NCBI GenBank assembly: GCA_033065855.1
Contig: JAVXUO010001149.1
Coordinates: forward strand, 62,001 to 126,000
Source: Escallonia rubra
Lineage: Eukaryota > Streptophyta > Magnoliopsida > Escalloniales > Escalloniaceae
Reading direction: 5' to 3'
Length of the DNA: 64,000 nt
Below the pieces are notes generated by a model that did no database searches, was not told the origin of the DNA, and saw only the letters and a list, made by a program, of their open reading frames with translations. How positions within the stretch are numbered: the first letter of the stretch is position 1; every line of letters begins with the position of its first letter. The position numbers and the translations under genes are program-made. Positions 24,766 to 38,401 of this stretch are shown here, one piece after another.

Positions 24766-27700
24766 GGATCAAACGGATGCTTTCCTTTTGCGTTCATTTG
24801 GTTACAATCCACCATCTGAATACACTTAAACGAATATGGATGTTTTAGAAATCCCGCGGCTTATATAGGTGAATCCATGGGGGGCCATAAGTCTTGTTCT
24901 AAGAAAGATTCATGTTACTTGTCTAGACCTCTGTCGTACAGAGGTCTCTGTCTTATTGAGGAATGATGTTCTCTTGTAGTAAGAGTGGAGATGAACATCA
25001 TGTTGGCTCTATATGTGTGTTTACGTTGCTTAGAGTAAATGGAGGCGTGAATCCAGCTTTTAGATCGTCTGGTATAGTACTTCGAAAGAGCGTATTTTCC
25101 TTTGGAGAAGAACTTGACTTTCCCTGTCAAACATTGTAACCGATACATGAAACTAGCAGAAAACGTAGAACAAACCACGCAATTGGGTCACTGCTGACTA
25201 GAAGCAGCACACCTCTTTGTGGATGGAGATGGCAGAAGATGGAAGTAAAAGAGCTGCTTGGAGAGCCATGGACTAGTAAGGTAATTGGGCTATGCTTTTC
25301 TTTGATACAGAGATATACAATAAGTTAGACGCCTTCGGCTTCTCTGGATGGTTTCCCAAAAAATGTTCATTGCAGTGTATACTGAATGTAGTTACATGAT
25401 CATGAAAGATGAGGTAAGTTATTGGAATGGTGACGAGTGTGCCTCTAAGTTGGCTTCCCATTGCCCAACCAGGCTATGAGTTTTGGATTCTCATTGCCAA
25501 TTGTCAATATGGTTGGGGCCAGATTGTACCTAATGCTGGTAGTAGTTTAGAACTTTCCAGTTGTGTTTGACTATCGAGTCTAAAAGAATCCAAGGGTCTT
25601 AAAAGCCACGGATTTTTATGGGCCAAACGTCCCTTGACTTCTGGAGTGAGTGAGCGCTGGAGGTCAGGTATTGTATTATTCCTTTTTAGATTGATTTAAC
25701 ACACTTCAAATCATCTTAGTCGTGTTGTTATACTTGGGTTACTGTAATTTTTTTTTTTTAGCGATAGTTTGAATTGTATTTTCTATGACCCGATAATATG
25801 TAAATTAGAACCAACGATTTTGGGTTCATACCCTTCAAGGCCTCTGCCGTTTCTCTCACCCTTTGGGGTTACTTGGGTTACAGAGTTGAACGATACAAGC
25901 TCTTCAAAACCTAATAGCTTAAAAAGTAGCAGACCAGTATTACAACAGACAAACACACCGAAAGCAATAGCGAAACAAAAAAGAACCTTGCAAATCTGCT
26001 TTGTACAGTGTAACGGGTGAACGAAACCCTGCAAATCTGCATTGTACAAATATTAAGGGTGAACGAAACTCGAGCCATAAAAATCTGGTTCCATCGTGAT
26101 ACCAGAAAAGAGGGAAAAAGTGAGCAATAAAGCTAGCTACGAGTAGGGAGGTGGACAATGTTGGTCTTAATGTTAGAACTTGTTCGATATGACGTGCGGA
26201 AGTTGAACAAAACCTCAACAGGCTTACTTAACTTCTCTAGAGAGGGCACCCTAGAGCAGAGATCAGCTCCCCATCTATTCGTTTGTGTAGATTATAGTGG
26301 GTGGACTTCAAGCTCTTACTTCGCGAGTTGTGATGAGCCAATCACGATGACAGTGAATCTTATTGAATTCGAGATCGATCGAAATATTTGAGTTCTTTGT
26401 TATCAGCGCGATTTGAACTCAGTCTGGAGCCTAGCTATCGCTGGCTCAGTTACCTTCTTTGTTTTTAATATGAAATCGAACTAAGCCGAATCTTAGAAAT
26501 AGATAGCTGTAACAGAATACTACAAATTTATTCCTTTTTTTTTGTTTTGCGCCTACAATTCATTGTATAGCGACAATTTGTATATTTTTAGATGCTTTTC
26601 TACTGACACTTTCAAACGAAAATTCTTAATAGTACTTTTTAGCATTATCAAATAAAAATTACGAAAATCATTTAAGGACAAATAATTATTGCTATAGGAG
26701 GATTGTAATTATTTCTTTACAATCCGGATAACAACAAAAACTTTTGTTAGACGAGGATACAAGATAAGATTAGAGCGGAATGATTCCAAATTGATGATTC
26801 CAAACAAGCCCAAGCTTATCTTCAAATCTAATGCATCCGTAACAAATCCTACTTTGTCTTTGGTAGTAAAGAAATATTAATACTTGTTAATTAGACACTG
26901 CCATTATGTGAAGCCAAACAAATTTTTTTTATATACATATGATGCTAGGCGACCACGCAGCCACACCATGACATCAATTGTTGTTGGGTTTGCTTTAAGA
27001 AAGGATCACTGACCTCCTAATCAATACTTAACCCTAGATATTTCTAATAAAATATTGCTAAAACGTAATCATTAGCCATCTCCTGTTCCTATCACCGGTT
27101 GGCCCTATTCTCATGCCGGCGTGAATAATGATGAAAATGATCTCATGGGCCGGCGACTGGACCCCACCCTTTTGCAACCCCAATTATGATAGGTGTCCTA
27201 GAGATAATCTTCTTCATACAGGGCTTGTGGAGTAAGTAATTAATGATTAAGTCATTGCCCATAAAGTTTAATCTAATCTTTCATCGACTAGTCAGCTAAC
27301 AACAGATCTATGGGTTGCAGAAGTGATTGGTTGTCTATAATGACACTGATAGATGCTAAAGAAGCAACATTTTCCTCTTAAGTTTATGCTTCTGTGACAC
27401 AATTATTAAGGATCATGCAAATGGTAGGATGACTTTTTTTTCCTCCTGAGCAAATTGCTTTAATACAACTAATGATTACGAATGAAAGGCGATTCACGAA
27501 TGAGTATTTTGGAAGCAACAGAGAAAACGCATCCGATCAGATGGTCTCAGAAAGTGGTCAACATATCTCGGAGGAAAGTAGAGTAAACATAAACGCTACT
27601 CAGTAGGATAATTTTTTAATCGCAAACAAATTGAGTTGTTTTAAGACGGCGCCATCTGAAGAGTGAATTTACATTGTTTTTGGTGAATAGTAGAGATATC

Positions 27701-27981
27701 CTATATGACCGAAAGATAAGCAAGTTTTTGAAGGAGCTGAACTGTTGAAAGAGTTGAATGGTCCATGTAAAAGTTGTGGGTATTAGAGGTTAGTCTAGTG
27801 TGCACCATCACATATTGGAGCCTAGTTAATAGAAGCAGAAGCAAGCCTGAAGCTTAGATGTTCCATAAGTGGAGCTTTTGTACTAAGAATGGTGGTCAGT
27901 CTTTGGACAACCAAAACAAAGACATATCTAGAGAAAATGGTCCCCAACATCTTTAACACGCCTAACATGTTATAGTTTTAA
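24766..27981. other. No gene seen; intergenic
   Basis: Only short frames without recognisable homology. A segment near 26405-26450 ('gatttgaactcag' and 'tggctcagtta') superficially resembles parts of a tRNA or SINE but does not fold as one. No other structure stands out. Confidence 0.4.
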
Positions 27982-28126
27982 GGGTAATTACACACGACAC
28001 TCCTGAGGTTTGTCCTAAACTACACACGACTCCGCCTAAATATTTTTATTACACTAAGTTACACATTTCTATTTTTAACAAAATTAATGAAAGGATGGTC
28101 ATACCCCTTATAAACAAGTTAATTTA

Positions 28127-28189
<63 letters not shown>

Positions 28190-29316
28190 GCCGGCAGAAC
28201 CCTTTGGACTGCCACATCCACTGCCGGCGAAGCCATGGGCCACCAATCGTAGTCACCACGACCCACAACTGTCCGCCACCACCTCTCCGTGAAGACAACC
28301 AATCGTGAATTTGATCACCGACGAAGGGAGGAGGAAGAGGGGGCGGGGCAGCCGGCGCAGATCATCGGCCGAGAAAAACGGCAGCTGGGGCGAGCAACCG
28401 ATCACCGGCGAAGTGCGGGCGACGGTTGCCGGAAGCAACAGTTACAACCAAGAGACCCAAACGCAAATCCCGGCCAAACGCAACAACGGTGCAACCAAGA
28501 GACCCACCAGAGATCGAAGAAGATGCCGGGAGAGGTTCAACACTGCCGAAAAACAATGGCCGGCCAAGAAACCACGAGCAGCTTAGAATATTACATCCTA
28601 GGCAATCGACAAGAGTCTTTGAACACGGCCAACCAAAACGGTCGAAAATAGCCCGAACCTAACCACCTCCGTCTAGATCCGAATCACCAGCCACTAGCAG
28701 CAGCGTCGCTGGCCTCCGAACTCACGCAGCGGCACTGGAGAACAACCTTCAACCTCACTCTCTCACTCTCCTTATTTGAATTATTTTTTGAAAACATGAT
28801 GTGTTGCTGGTGGTGTTGACAGAGGTATGTTGGGAGGGCACGATGATATTGGGGGATCTACTTACTGCCACTGCCGAGCACTGTCTCCCTCCTCCAGTAT
28901 GCATCACATCAATCTTGCACCGCCCCGCCCAGATCTATTGACGCCGCTGCCGGATAACTACTCTTAAGCTGCCGCACCGCTACCACCCGGTCCTTGTCCA
29001 CTATGCCGCTGCCCATGAACCCAGTTAATACCCTCATATCGTAAGTATTACAGAAAAATGAGAGATTGAGATACATAGGGGAAGAGAAAGAAGTTTGCCT
29101 CGCTTGTAGTGATAAAGAGAAGGATAAGATAAGGGCATTTTCGGTATATCATAATAAATTAATGTTGTCCTAATTTTTTCTCACGGCGTCCTAACGGAAA
29201 TGGGTGTTATGTAACACAATACCAAACTACAAGGGGGGCGAGGAGTAATAAAAATACTTAGACGGAGTCGTGTGTAATTTAAGGCAAACTTTAGGGGTGC
29301 CATGTATAATTTATCC
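27982..29316. mobile_element. Mutator-like TIR element, non-autonomous
   Basis: The terminal inverted repeats of about 75 bp begin GGGTAATTACACACG on the left and GGATAAATTATACATGG (reverse complement of the right end). Both continue through 'acacacgactccg.ctaa.t' and 'tttttatta'. A perfect 9-bp target duplication TAGTTTTAA occurs at 27973-27981 and 29317-29325. The interior has CT and CA microsatellites (28134-28183) and a GC-rich block of about 600 bp with small frames on both strands, none recognised. There is no transposase. Confidence 0.87.
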
Positions 29317-29325
29317 TAGTTTTAA

Positions 29326-30084
29326 ATAGGCAGCAAAGAGCTGTTATAACTTTTTCATGAGGCACCTTTCTTGGGAGCCACAATCTTTTCAATAGATTGA
29401 TGTAGTTACTTTGAGACAAATTGGGAGATAACGAAATGCGACCATAACAATAACCGGAAGAAATACCAGACTGTACAGAAGTAGAATTATTTATATTCCA
29501 TCCTTGTAAAGTAAAAACATAGCTCGAGATGGAGGCCAGTGCACAAGGAGATCACAAAACCGTCTCCTCTGATGCTGGCTCTGGTCTAAGATAACTAGTA
29601 CCAGTACATCTCCATTGACAAAGCAAAGGGAGAAAAAGAAGATGAAAATGAGAAGAAAAAAAGAAAGCAGCAAGGGAAGTAAACAATAGACATGCTTACA
29701 TGACGCTAACACTAGTGAACTAAGAGATGGCAAAGCTCCTAATGCATGCAGTTACTACCTAATGCAAACAAGGCCTCAAATATGCAGCCTTTTGTTGCAG
29801 CTTAAGATATGGTAGAGGGAGGTTTAAAGAAGAGTCAAAAGTTTTGGAAGTAGGTGATAGGAAAAGAATTCGAAGGGAAAGGGGGCAGGAAGGTAACGGT
29901 GACACTGGTGGCTTTTTGAAAAATCTGCAACCAGTTAGAGTGGTGGGTGTGTGTGGTGGTAGTAGAAGAGAAGTGTGTGCTTGGGATTCACAAGCTGTAT
30001 GCAAGCAGTGAAAAAGACTGGGACTTTCAGGTCATTGTCTGGGGGTCGTGTGGGAGAAGGTTTGTGTGAATGGTGTGTGTCTGT
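29326..30084. other. 3' flank of the ERF gene
   Basis: No coding sequence recognised. The right part lies downstream of the minus-strand ERF stop codon at 30085 and is the likely 3' UTR. Confidence 0.4.
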
Positions 30085-31425
30085 CTAGTCTTGATCTTTC
30101 CAAAAGAATGGATTCATGGGACATGGACCGGGTGAAGCCGAAAACCAGTTGTCTTGCTGCCTCTGAGGATCAGAATCATGAAATTCCTGCTGATTGGCAC
30201 TGCCAAAAGAGAGATTGGAAGGCAACAAAAGATTGTTGGAGGTGTCCAAATCATCCCAGACTGGACTACCAGGACCCCAACCAGCAGGAATTGCATTCAA
30301 CCACGCCTCTGCCATTGCCATGTCACCCCACACCGTTTCTGAAACACCTTCAACACCACCAGAGCTCCCAGCATTTGCTTGAGTTTCATCAGTACATGTG
30401 ACCTCAATCGATCCTAATCCCGTATCATCATCGGGATTTTCTCCTTGAGGTTCTTGCACCGACGGTTCTAGCAACTCTCTGGGAACCTGGACATAGCTTC
30501 TTTCCGAGGGCTGATGCGGCTGCTTCAAACGTCCGCTTTGTGCCAAATTTTCTTGTGGCGTGGGCGGAGAGGACGAAGACGAACTGGGCTCAGTTGGGGC
30601 TGCTTTGTCCTTATTAAGGAAGAGTTCGGGGAAATTGAGCCTAGCGTTCTCTCCCCTCAACTTAAAGGCCTCGCGGTCGTACGCCATGGCGGCGTCCTCG
30701 GCAGTATCAAAAGTGCCAAGCCAGAGGCGAGTCCTGTTTCGAGGTAGACGAATCTCGGCCACCCATTTCCCCCAATGCCTTTGCCTCACTCCCCGGTATA
30801 GCTTCGTCGTGTTGATTGGCTGCACCGGGGCCCTAAACCTGTTCATCATCATTAATCTCCCTCGTGGACTTAAATTTAAGGCTTCGCCCCAATGCTGCAA
30901 CAGCTGCTGCTGCGAATGCTGCGAAGCCATGTCGCCGGAAAAGTAGGGAGGGAATCCGAAACCCTGGTGGTATTGGTGGTGGTGAGGTGTAAAAGAAATC
31001 ATCTGCTGAGGACTTTGCTGGGCCGGGTGTGATAGAGGCGAAGGGTTTGTTCTGAACTGCTGTAAGCTTTCTATTGATTGTTGAGTACCATCAAATGCAA
31101 AAGGAAACAGTCTTGATGATGAAGTTGGAGGAACATGTACAGGTGCACCAGTACTGTAAGGAACAGAAGGGGGAAGAGAGTAAGGAGGTGTTTGGTGAAG
31201 TGAAGAAACAGAGGATTGAAAAGAATCTTGGCGCTCGGGACTTCGAATCTTCTTGAGAGGCCTATTTGACATGGAAACTCCATCAAAAACTGGCTTCCAC
31301 TGTCTCCTCTCGAGGCCGATTTCGAAGTTTTTGCCTTGATCCCTATCCCAATCCATCTGGTTCATCTCCTGAGTTCCCTCCACGATGTTTTTCTTCGATT
31401 TGGCACTGTTCCTTGCTGCAGCCAT
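30085..31425 (-). CDS. ERF053: AP2/ERF transcription factor, ERF053-like (DREB A-6)
   Basis: A single-exon frame of 446 aa with ATG at 31425 ([10 protein letters not shown]); upstream in-frame codons lack another ATG. One AP2 domain at about residues 208-267: '[20 protein letters not shown]', then '[20 protein letters not shown]' and '[17 protein letters not shown]'. Val in GKWVAEI, together with the [12 protein letters not shown] block, places it in the DREB A-6/RAP2.4-like group (group I). An N-terminal '[16 protein letters not shown]' motif (about 54-69) is shared with ERF053/ERF054 proteins. The rest is low-complexity Gln/Pro/Ser-rich sequence with an acidic C-terminal part, consistent with a nuclear activator binding GCC or DRE elements. 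Arabidopsis ERF053 is a drought and salt response factor; that role here is inference. Confidence 0.92.
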   Translation of the reverse strand: MAAARNSAKSKKNIVEGTQEMNQMDWDRDQGKNFEIGLERRQWKPVFDGVSMSNRPLKKIRSPERQDSFQSSVSSLHQTPPYSLPPSVPYSTGAPVHVPPTSSSRLFPFAFDGTQQSIESLQQFRTNPSPLSHPAQQSPQQMISFTPHHHQYHQGFGFPPYFSGDMASQHSQQQLLQHWGEALNLSPRGRLMMMNRFRAPVQPINTTKLYRGVRQRHWGKWVAEIRLPRNRTRLWLGTFDTAEDAAMAYDREAFKLRGENARLNFPELFLNKDKAAPTEPSSSSSSPPTPQENLAQSGRLKQPHQPSERSYVQVPRELLEPSVQEPQGENPDDDTGLGSIEVTCTDETQANAGSSGGVEGVSETVWGDMAMAEAWLNAIPAGWGPGSPVWDDLDTSNNLLLPSNLSFGSANQQEFHDSDPQRQQDNWFSASPGPCPMNPFFWKDQD

Positions 31426-31933
31426 CGATACAACCAAGAAGTTGACAACAACAAAGCCAGAAAACTTTGCCGCTCGCTCTCAGAGCAGGGGAATCAGAAA
31501 ATTCGAGATGGGGGTCAGAAAATCGAATAAAAAAACAAGATTTCACAAACACCCAATTGAGAAAAGTTAATAAAGATCAATACCCAGAACTCAACCTGGT
31601 CGAAATGTAAAAAAGAAAGACCCAATTTGGGAATCTGGGACTGAATTCAACTGCTAAGTCTATAAACCAAAAACCAAAGTCAGATAGGAAAAATCTTTAC
31701 AAAGTCTAGAAGAACCCATTTCAAGCATCTGAACACAGAAATGGTTTTGGGGGAGAGGGGAGAGAGAGAGAGAGAGAGCGAGCGGCTGTAACGGAGAGCA
31801 AAGAGGTTCCAATGGGCTTTGCTAGAAATGTTGTCTTCTTGGTGCCGTCCGAAGCTGAACAGAGCCAGAGGGAGGCGCAGGGGATTCTGTTTTGCGTGCG
31901 TGGGTGTGAGAGAGGCCGAGGCCAGTGAGGTGG

Positions 31934-31940
31934 TTTTATA
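31934..31940 (-). promoter_or_regulatory. Candidate TATA box of the ERF gene
   Basis: The minus strand reads CTTATAAAACC about 510 bp upstream of the ATG, followed by a CT-rich stretch (GA run on the plus strand at about 31755-31781) typical of plant leaders. A long 5' UTR or a leader intron would be implied. Confidence 0.4.
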
Positions 31941-31999
31941 AGAGGCCAGAAAAAGATTTGAAGAAGGCAACAACTTTTATTTTTTATTTTTCAAATTCT

Positions 32000-34900
32000 A
32001 GAGAGAGAGAGAGAGAGAGAGAAAACATGTAGAAGCATCTGGTTGGTCACTGCATCCAAAAATTGGACCCACACGGCTTCTTTAAATCATTTTCGTTGCT
32101 TCCACTCCAACCTTCTCTCTGTTCCTCCCACTAACCACCTCCTCCTCCTTAAATGTTATGTTAGTACTAGCTTTCTCCTTAAATAAAATAGTAGAAACTA
32201 TTACAAATATCCCCTTCTATTCCAAGATTTTATTTTTTAATACTACAAAGGGTCCAGTCAATAATGTTTTGTTATACACGGACCAATAAACAGGCACCAG
32301 CACATGGTACGGGGTACAGATTGGACGGTAAGAAGCACACAATTTCAAACTCCAGCTCTGTCTCACTTCCTTTGTAACAAACAGGAGAAATACATACCAA
32401 CACTCGAGGTCCCGAGTCCCGAGTCCCGAGTTCGAATTATATATATGAAATACAGTTTTTACAAATTTCTCAATTGAAAAAAAATAGAAGCAGCAATTCA
32501 AACAGTTTCATATCGACATTTTTAGAAATGTTGAGAAAGTGTCATATTTATGCATATACTTCTTCTTTTACTCTATCCCACAGTTGGACGCATAAAACTC
32601 ACGATTTTTTTTCTTTATTTCCTGTGTCTCTGTCTCTGTCTCGCTCTTGTGTTAGTGCTGCGTACATTGAACTGAAGAAAGCAGCTAACATTTGTTCTTT
32701 CACAAAAGCTTCTTTATGAACTCGAGCTCATACACTCTTTAGCAAGCGTCATTTCACCTGAGACAAGCTTGGAAAGCAAAGCAAAGAGCATGTGATCATT
32801 GTAGAGTTCGATGGAGGGTTAGGCTAGTCATTCAACAAATTTGTTCTAGCCTACTCTTGTTGCTTCGTGTATATTATCGTATAGAAGTTCTTTTTTCTTT
32901 TACTCCAAAGTTCACTTTACGTAACTATGAGAACTGTGCTGGACATAAATTCAAGGCACGATGGTTAACATAAAAAAGAGAATGTTAATTAAAATGTTCT
33001 CCATTCAAGTATGGTCCTTCTTTTGTAGTATTATTATATAAAGCTGCATTCATAACTTATCCTCCCCACTCCCACCCTCACCCTCACTCTCCGTCTCCTT
33101 TGTTGGACTACAATTGGAGGCCCAAGGCATTTATGCCATAAAAAAATAAAATAAAAAATTTCATAGAACTTAAACAACAATTGTTTTATTCAGGTTATAG
33201 TTATCCCGTTTTAGTTAGTTTTTATCTAGTTTTAGCCGGTATTTTTCATGTTTTATTTGGTTTTATTTTATTATTTAGCTGGTTAGTGTATATTGCAAAA
33301 AAATAAAATATCTATGTTGTTCTTTTATTACGATTCCTATCGAATGAGGATGCCATCCGTGAGTCTTGTTACTTGCCTTTGGACATGGTGTTTCTCTCCT
33401 TTATTCTTAGTATATATTTCTACCCTTAATCCCAAAAAAAAAAATTAATATTATTTTTTTATATATTCTGATCAAGAACGCTCTACTGTTGTCACTAAAA
33501 CTATAAATGAGTCACTAAACGACGTCTTTAGAGGCAAAATTAGAACTTTGATAACCGATGGCAGTATAAGTAAACATAAAGGCAAGTCTTAGTGGCCACC
33601 TGATACACTTGCGATCTTCCTTTTCCGACTTCTATTCTCTGTAGAGAAACATTTACGGACATTTATAAGCTTTAAATAAGTAATATTATCTCATCAAATA
33701 CTAACACTAGAGTGTATGGCGCTAAAAAGTGAAGTTCGGTTACTAATTTCCAGCTTAAATAGTAGTAGAAACACGAACGCTCTGTCTCAACTTCATTTAT
33801 GACAACAAAAGTTCAGTCTATGCATTTAATAGTGAAAAAATAAAAGTAGAAACATATTGATCATCTCATGAAAGCAGATTCTGATTTTCCATGTTTTTCT
33901 GTACAACTTTCAAATAAAAAGTTCACAATAGGAATCTGTTATTCAAACTCAAAGAAAATCTATTTTGGCCAAAGTATAATAAGATGCAATATACACCATT
34001 CAACAAGAAAAACCAAATCTATAAAATAAAAGGGACCGAATGCGAGAGATACCAAATGAGTATATCATCCACGTAGACTAAAGTTTTGCTGCTACTTAAG
34101 TTGGAACAATCAAGTTTCACTTACTACGTTTACTTTGGGTAATTTTTCGTTTCTAACTACTTGTAATCTAGGGCATTGTAATGGTCACTAATAGTGTAAA
34201 TGTAATATCTTTCCAAAATACTTGCAAGCCAAAGGCAAAATCCTAAACCCGTCCCTGCGGAGGGCAACTGAGCAAGACCAACACGGAGGCATGCATTGCC
34301 CCTCTCTCTCTCTCTCACTTTCGGTGGACAAATTCAAAAATGGTGGTGGTGAGGGTCCTTTTTGTCGTACCGCCTCGCCCCCCCTCTGATAAAGTCAACC
34401 AACAGACCGGTGCGCCTGTGGGAAGGGTCGGTGGAATCGGCACGTTTTTGTGGACCACGCACCCGTCACTTCAACCTCATCATTTCTCATTTACCTCTCT
34501 CTCTCTCTCTCTCTCTTTTGGTTTTTGTTTCTGGTCTTTTTTCTTACAAAATTTCATTCGGGATTTGGTCAGTGTTCTCAAAAGTCTCTGGTCTAGTCTA
34601 GAAATATCAGCTCTAACGTGCCAGATATTTCTGCTGGGGGGACACGTGGCCTCCATTCCTGCTGCTTGCTTTGCTCGTGCCTTTGATGGGGAATGTTTAA
34701 AGATTGATTTGGAAGTGCCAATCAAGGGCGTGGTGACAAGTATGTCCTTTTCTTTGACCAACTCCTCCCAAACCACCACCCCTACGACCCGCCTTCTCTC
34801 TCCAAGTGTTGGGATCATCTGCAGTGATACGAGCTCATTATGTATGGAAACTCCATAATTCTATGTTAGTCCATTATATATGAAAGGAATTAATGAATCA

Positions 34901-35370
34901 TTATGATCAGGGATGAGTACTATTCATTTCAGTTCGATTTAAGAGTCAAACCGTAAATCGAACTGTTATCTTTCGGTTTATAAAATAGATTGAACAAAAT
35001 CAAACCAAACCAAACCAAACACCACCCGATCTTGACGGTTCGATTTAGTCAGTTTGAATAGTTTCGTTTGAATCTGTTTGTGCCCATTTAAAAAGATGTA
35101 TATCTGAAAACCTACTAGTGGATCTAAATATATAATTAAAAATTCAATTAATTAACATCTTATCTAAATTTTCATGTAATTTTGTTACACTCAATATATA
35201 TTGCTCTCAGTTGGTGCTGCTGCAATTGGTTGTCTTATGGGGAGACGAAAGACACCATGCTATAAGTGCTAATAATGCGATTGAAAAGAGGTTTTAACAA
35301 TAGGTGGGTAATTCAACATCACAAATGTCAAGTCCTTTTGGTCAAAAGAAAGATCTGTTATTTTCTTAAG
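32000..35370. other. No gene seen; AT-rich intergenic DNA with simple repeats
   Basis: Contains a GA run near 32000-32022, a CT run near 34495-34515 and an A/T-rich stretch with A-runs near 33430. A possible LINE-like tail sits around 33400-33445. No frame with recognisable homology. Confidence 0.4.
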
Positions 35371-35379
35371 GAATAATTA

Positions 35380-36625
35380 TAGCAAATTCATTGGGACTAA
35401 GAGGTAATTTCATGCGTGTCCACATTATAAAAGATAACAAATACGCCCTTTGACCGAATGAAATACTGACAACACAAAAAATTCTCGTGAGAAGACATGT
35501 TGCACTCCCCTTTCCCTTTCCTTTCATTATCTCTTTCTCAGTTCTTCTGTCATTACCGCCACACCACCACTGCCAGTCAATGTCGTAGCAATGCGTAGCT
35601 CACAACCACCACCACACAACCTATCTATGGCCAACACCATCAACCACACCACCACCCTAACACCTTCCAGCATATATCTCTCTCATACTTATATCAACAC
35701 CAACATCTCTCTCTAACCCTTTCAACTCCACCCACCACCACGGGTCCAACAACACCACTAGCGACAACCACCCCAACACTACCAACCATCATGACACCTT
35801 TGCAACTCTCACCACCACCACCAATCTGCACGCACACACACGCGCGCGCGGCACATACACAAAAATCTTCAAACATGCACCAATCTACACTCGATGGAAT
35901 GGTTGAACCGAACTTGGGGTTTCACCCGAGCCCAATAACCACCACAACATTACCATGACACACACACACACGACGATTACCATGACCGACGCACGCGCAC
36001 GTGAGCACACACATAGATCTGCACGCTCGCACACGCGCTCACACACTGACCTGCGCACACACATGCACATATGCAATGTATGTGTAGTGTGTGCATACGC
36101 GCACATGCGTGTGCATGCGTGTGAGAGAGGGCGAGGAAGCGGAAGAGGCCGATTGATATCGCTGCTACCTAAGGATGCGGCAGTGGCGCCGCTGCTGCAG
36201 CCGAAGGGGAAATCGACAACGAATAGCGACATGAATGATATAAGGAATATGAGAGAATAAGGGTTATAAAGTGTATGGTGAAGGGAATGAGAGAGAGAAG
36301 ACGAGGACATAGATCAGAATGTTCGTCTGTCTGTGTGAATTGGTTGAAGGTGGGTTAGGTGTGTTGAAGGATAAAGGTTATAAAGAGCTATATTGCCATT
36401 CTTAAAGTACTTTTTGTTGACATAATTAAGCAAAACAATACAAAGTGTGCTCTAACATAGAGGTATATGTGTTATGAATCTTTATGATTCTGATTCGACA
36501 CGTAACATTTGGAAAGATGATTGGGTTGTCTGTATTTAAGCTTAACTTCAAGGGTTTTGCTGTAATTATGGTGGAGCTATGTGATATTACCCCTTAATAT
36601 CAAGGAGTTTGTTACTTCAACTAAA
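35380..36625. mobile_element. Possible TIR element with CA-rich core
   Basis: The left end 'tagcaaattcattgggac...aggtaatttca' and the reverse complement of the right end 'taacaaactccttgatatt...gggtaatatca' align imperfectly over about 50 bp, suggesting diverged terminal inverted repeats. The core is rich in CCA/CA repeats (35540-36120) on the plus strand. No target-site duplication and no coding sequence could be established. Confidence 0.35.
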
Positions 36626-36694
36626 ATAAAATAAAAATTAAGCACTGAATTCGTAATAAATACAAACGAGTTAGCCCCTAGTATAGGACACTAA

Positions 36695-37536
36695 GGGACT
36701 GTTTGATAAAACTGAAATTTAAGTGCTGAAAAAGCTAAGCGCTGAATTCGTAAAACTGAAAACTTTAAGCAATTGAATTTTTACTGAAAAATAAGTTAAC
36801 CTGTTTGGTAAACTAAAAGTAGATGTTTGAAAATTTTATTATTTACAAATTTATCAATTTTACAAAAATTATGCATTTGTTTATGTACTTTATAACTTTT
36901 TTGGATGGCTAAAATAGTGTTGGTGGTGGTGGTGGTGGTAGTAGTGGCAGTGACGATGGAGTAATAGTGGTGGCGGCGGCAGGGAAAAGGTGTCAATGGT
37001 GGCGGTAATAGTGCATGAAGACGTGTTGTTGGTAATTGTAATGATAGCGATAGGCGGCGACATGGCGGTCACGACAGTGGTTGTAGTGTGATAGATCTTT
37101 ATATAATTTTGGCGGAAATAGACGTGGTGACAACGATGACGGTATGGTGAAGGTGGCGGTGTCCTTGTGGTGGTGGTGGTGGTCCTAGTGATAGTGGCTA
37201 GGTCGTGATAATTGTGGTGGTGGTAGTAAAATGAAATAACGGTTGTGGTGGTGGTTATATTGTGGTAAATGCGGTGTTGCCAGCAAACTAATTGAGGCGC
37301 TATCGTGGTGGTAATTATTTTTTTCATGTAAAAAAATGTTAAATAACTTTTAACCATTTCACTTAGAATTAAGTGATCAACATTAAGTAAGTCTACCCCG
37401 ACTTAAAATTTTAGTCTATTTTTGGTAGAAATTAACTTTTTAAGTGATACAAGGTTTAGCATTATCAAACGCACTTAATTGACAATCATTGAAAATATTA
37501 AGTTTTAAGTGCTTAATTGCGTTATCAAACACACCC
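36695..37536. mobile_element. hAT-like non-autonomous element
   Basis: The ends are GGGACTGTTTGATAAAAC and the reverse complement of GGGTGTGTTTGATAACGC, with subterminal 'aagtgctgaa' and 'taagcactta' blocks in inverted orientation. The core is GGT-trinucleotide rich (about 36915-37330). Frames across the core (His/Thr-rich on the minus strand) are repeat by-products. The 8-bp target duplication was not clear. Confidence 0.5.
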
Positions 37537-38302
37537 TAACTCATTCGCTTCCCAAGGTCGCTTTGCTGATTCACCAGCTAGCATTGTTGAGGGAATATGA
37601 CTAATGGTTTAAGCGATATAAAAACTCTACCTTCACTAGCCATCAATAATCATATAATCCTTTGTAGTGAGTGCTACCGTTTCTCTGTATGACTTATGAA
37701 TAAGGGTCACTACTCCTTTACTCTCAAGGAAAAGTTTACTAAACTCTTCAACCACGGTCTGGGAATCCGTTGGACATCTCAGCGGCGATCCCGAGATTAG
37801 GTGCCCACATCTGATTGAAGTTCCATTTGAGTGACCCCCAAGAGCTCTTTTTAGCTGGGTCACTTCGTGTAAGACAATGCCTAGGACCACCTGGTCAAAC
37901 GAGAGGTGCACTATCTACTTTGAACGTTCCATCATTCGGCCCTTTGTAGAAGCCAGAGACTTAGCCTCTGTTTGAAAACGTTTCTGTTTTCAGTTTTTTC
38001 TCTAATTTTATAAACTGAAAAAAATAAAGGGGAAAATAGAGAATAACCCCCTCTACTTTACACGTTGTGTGATTTGCCCCCCTCCACTTCAAACTTAAGC
38101 ACTAAACCCCCTCACAGTTTTAGAAAATGGGCACAGTTAACGGAAAACATCCAAACTAACTGTGTTTTTTAGAGGGAACCATTTGGTGCCCAAAACCTGA
38201 TTTTTTATGACCAAATTGCCCTTTTAGCCACTTTATAACACATAAATCCTTGATTATTTTAGCAGGTTAATAAATAAATTATAATCATTATATAGTTAAC
38301 AA

Positions 38303-38401
38303 CACTTGAGCAAACCGACAATTGTAGAATCATTTGGATTCAACCCATCAACCACCTGCATTTCTGAAACTATACGCATAATTTCACTAGTATCACCATC
38401 T
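38303..38401 (-). pseudogene. Short unidentified captured coding piece
   Basis: The minus strand reads [20 protein letters not shown] followed by GLNPNDSTIVGLLKCC and a stop. It is open and protein-like for 33 codons, directly adjoining the LRR fragment. It could be a fourth captured exon; the parent gene was not recognised. Confidence 0.3.

Noticed and set aside
26400-26455. tRNA- or SINE-like text ('gatttgaactcag', 'tggctcagtta')
   Set aside because: The two motifs are on incompatible strands and spacing, and no cloverleaf can be formed.
28289-28651. 120-codon plus-strand frame in the Mutator-like element
   Set aside because: No recognised domain; polar low-complexity sequence with overlapping frames. 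Kept only as a possible captured sequence in the findings.
36890-37357. 155-codon His/Thr-rich minus-strand frame
   Set aside because: It is produced by GGT/GGTGGT repeats in the core of a hAT-like element.
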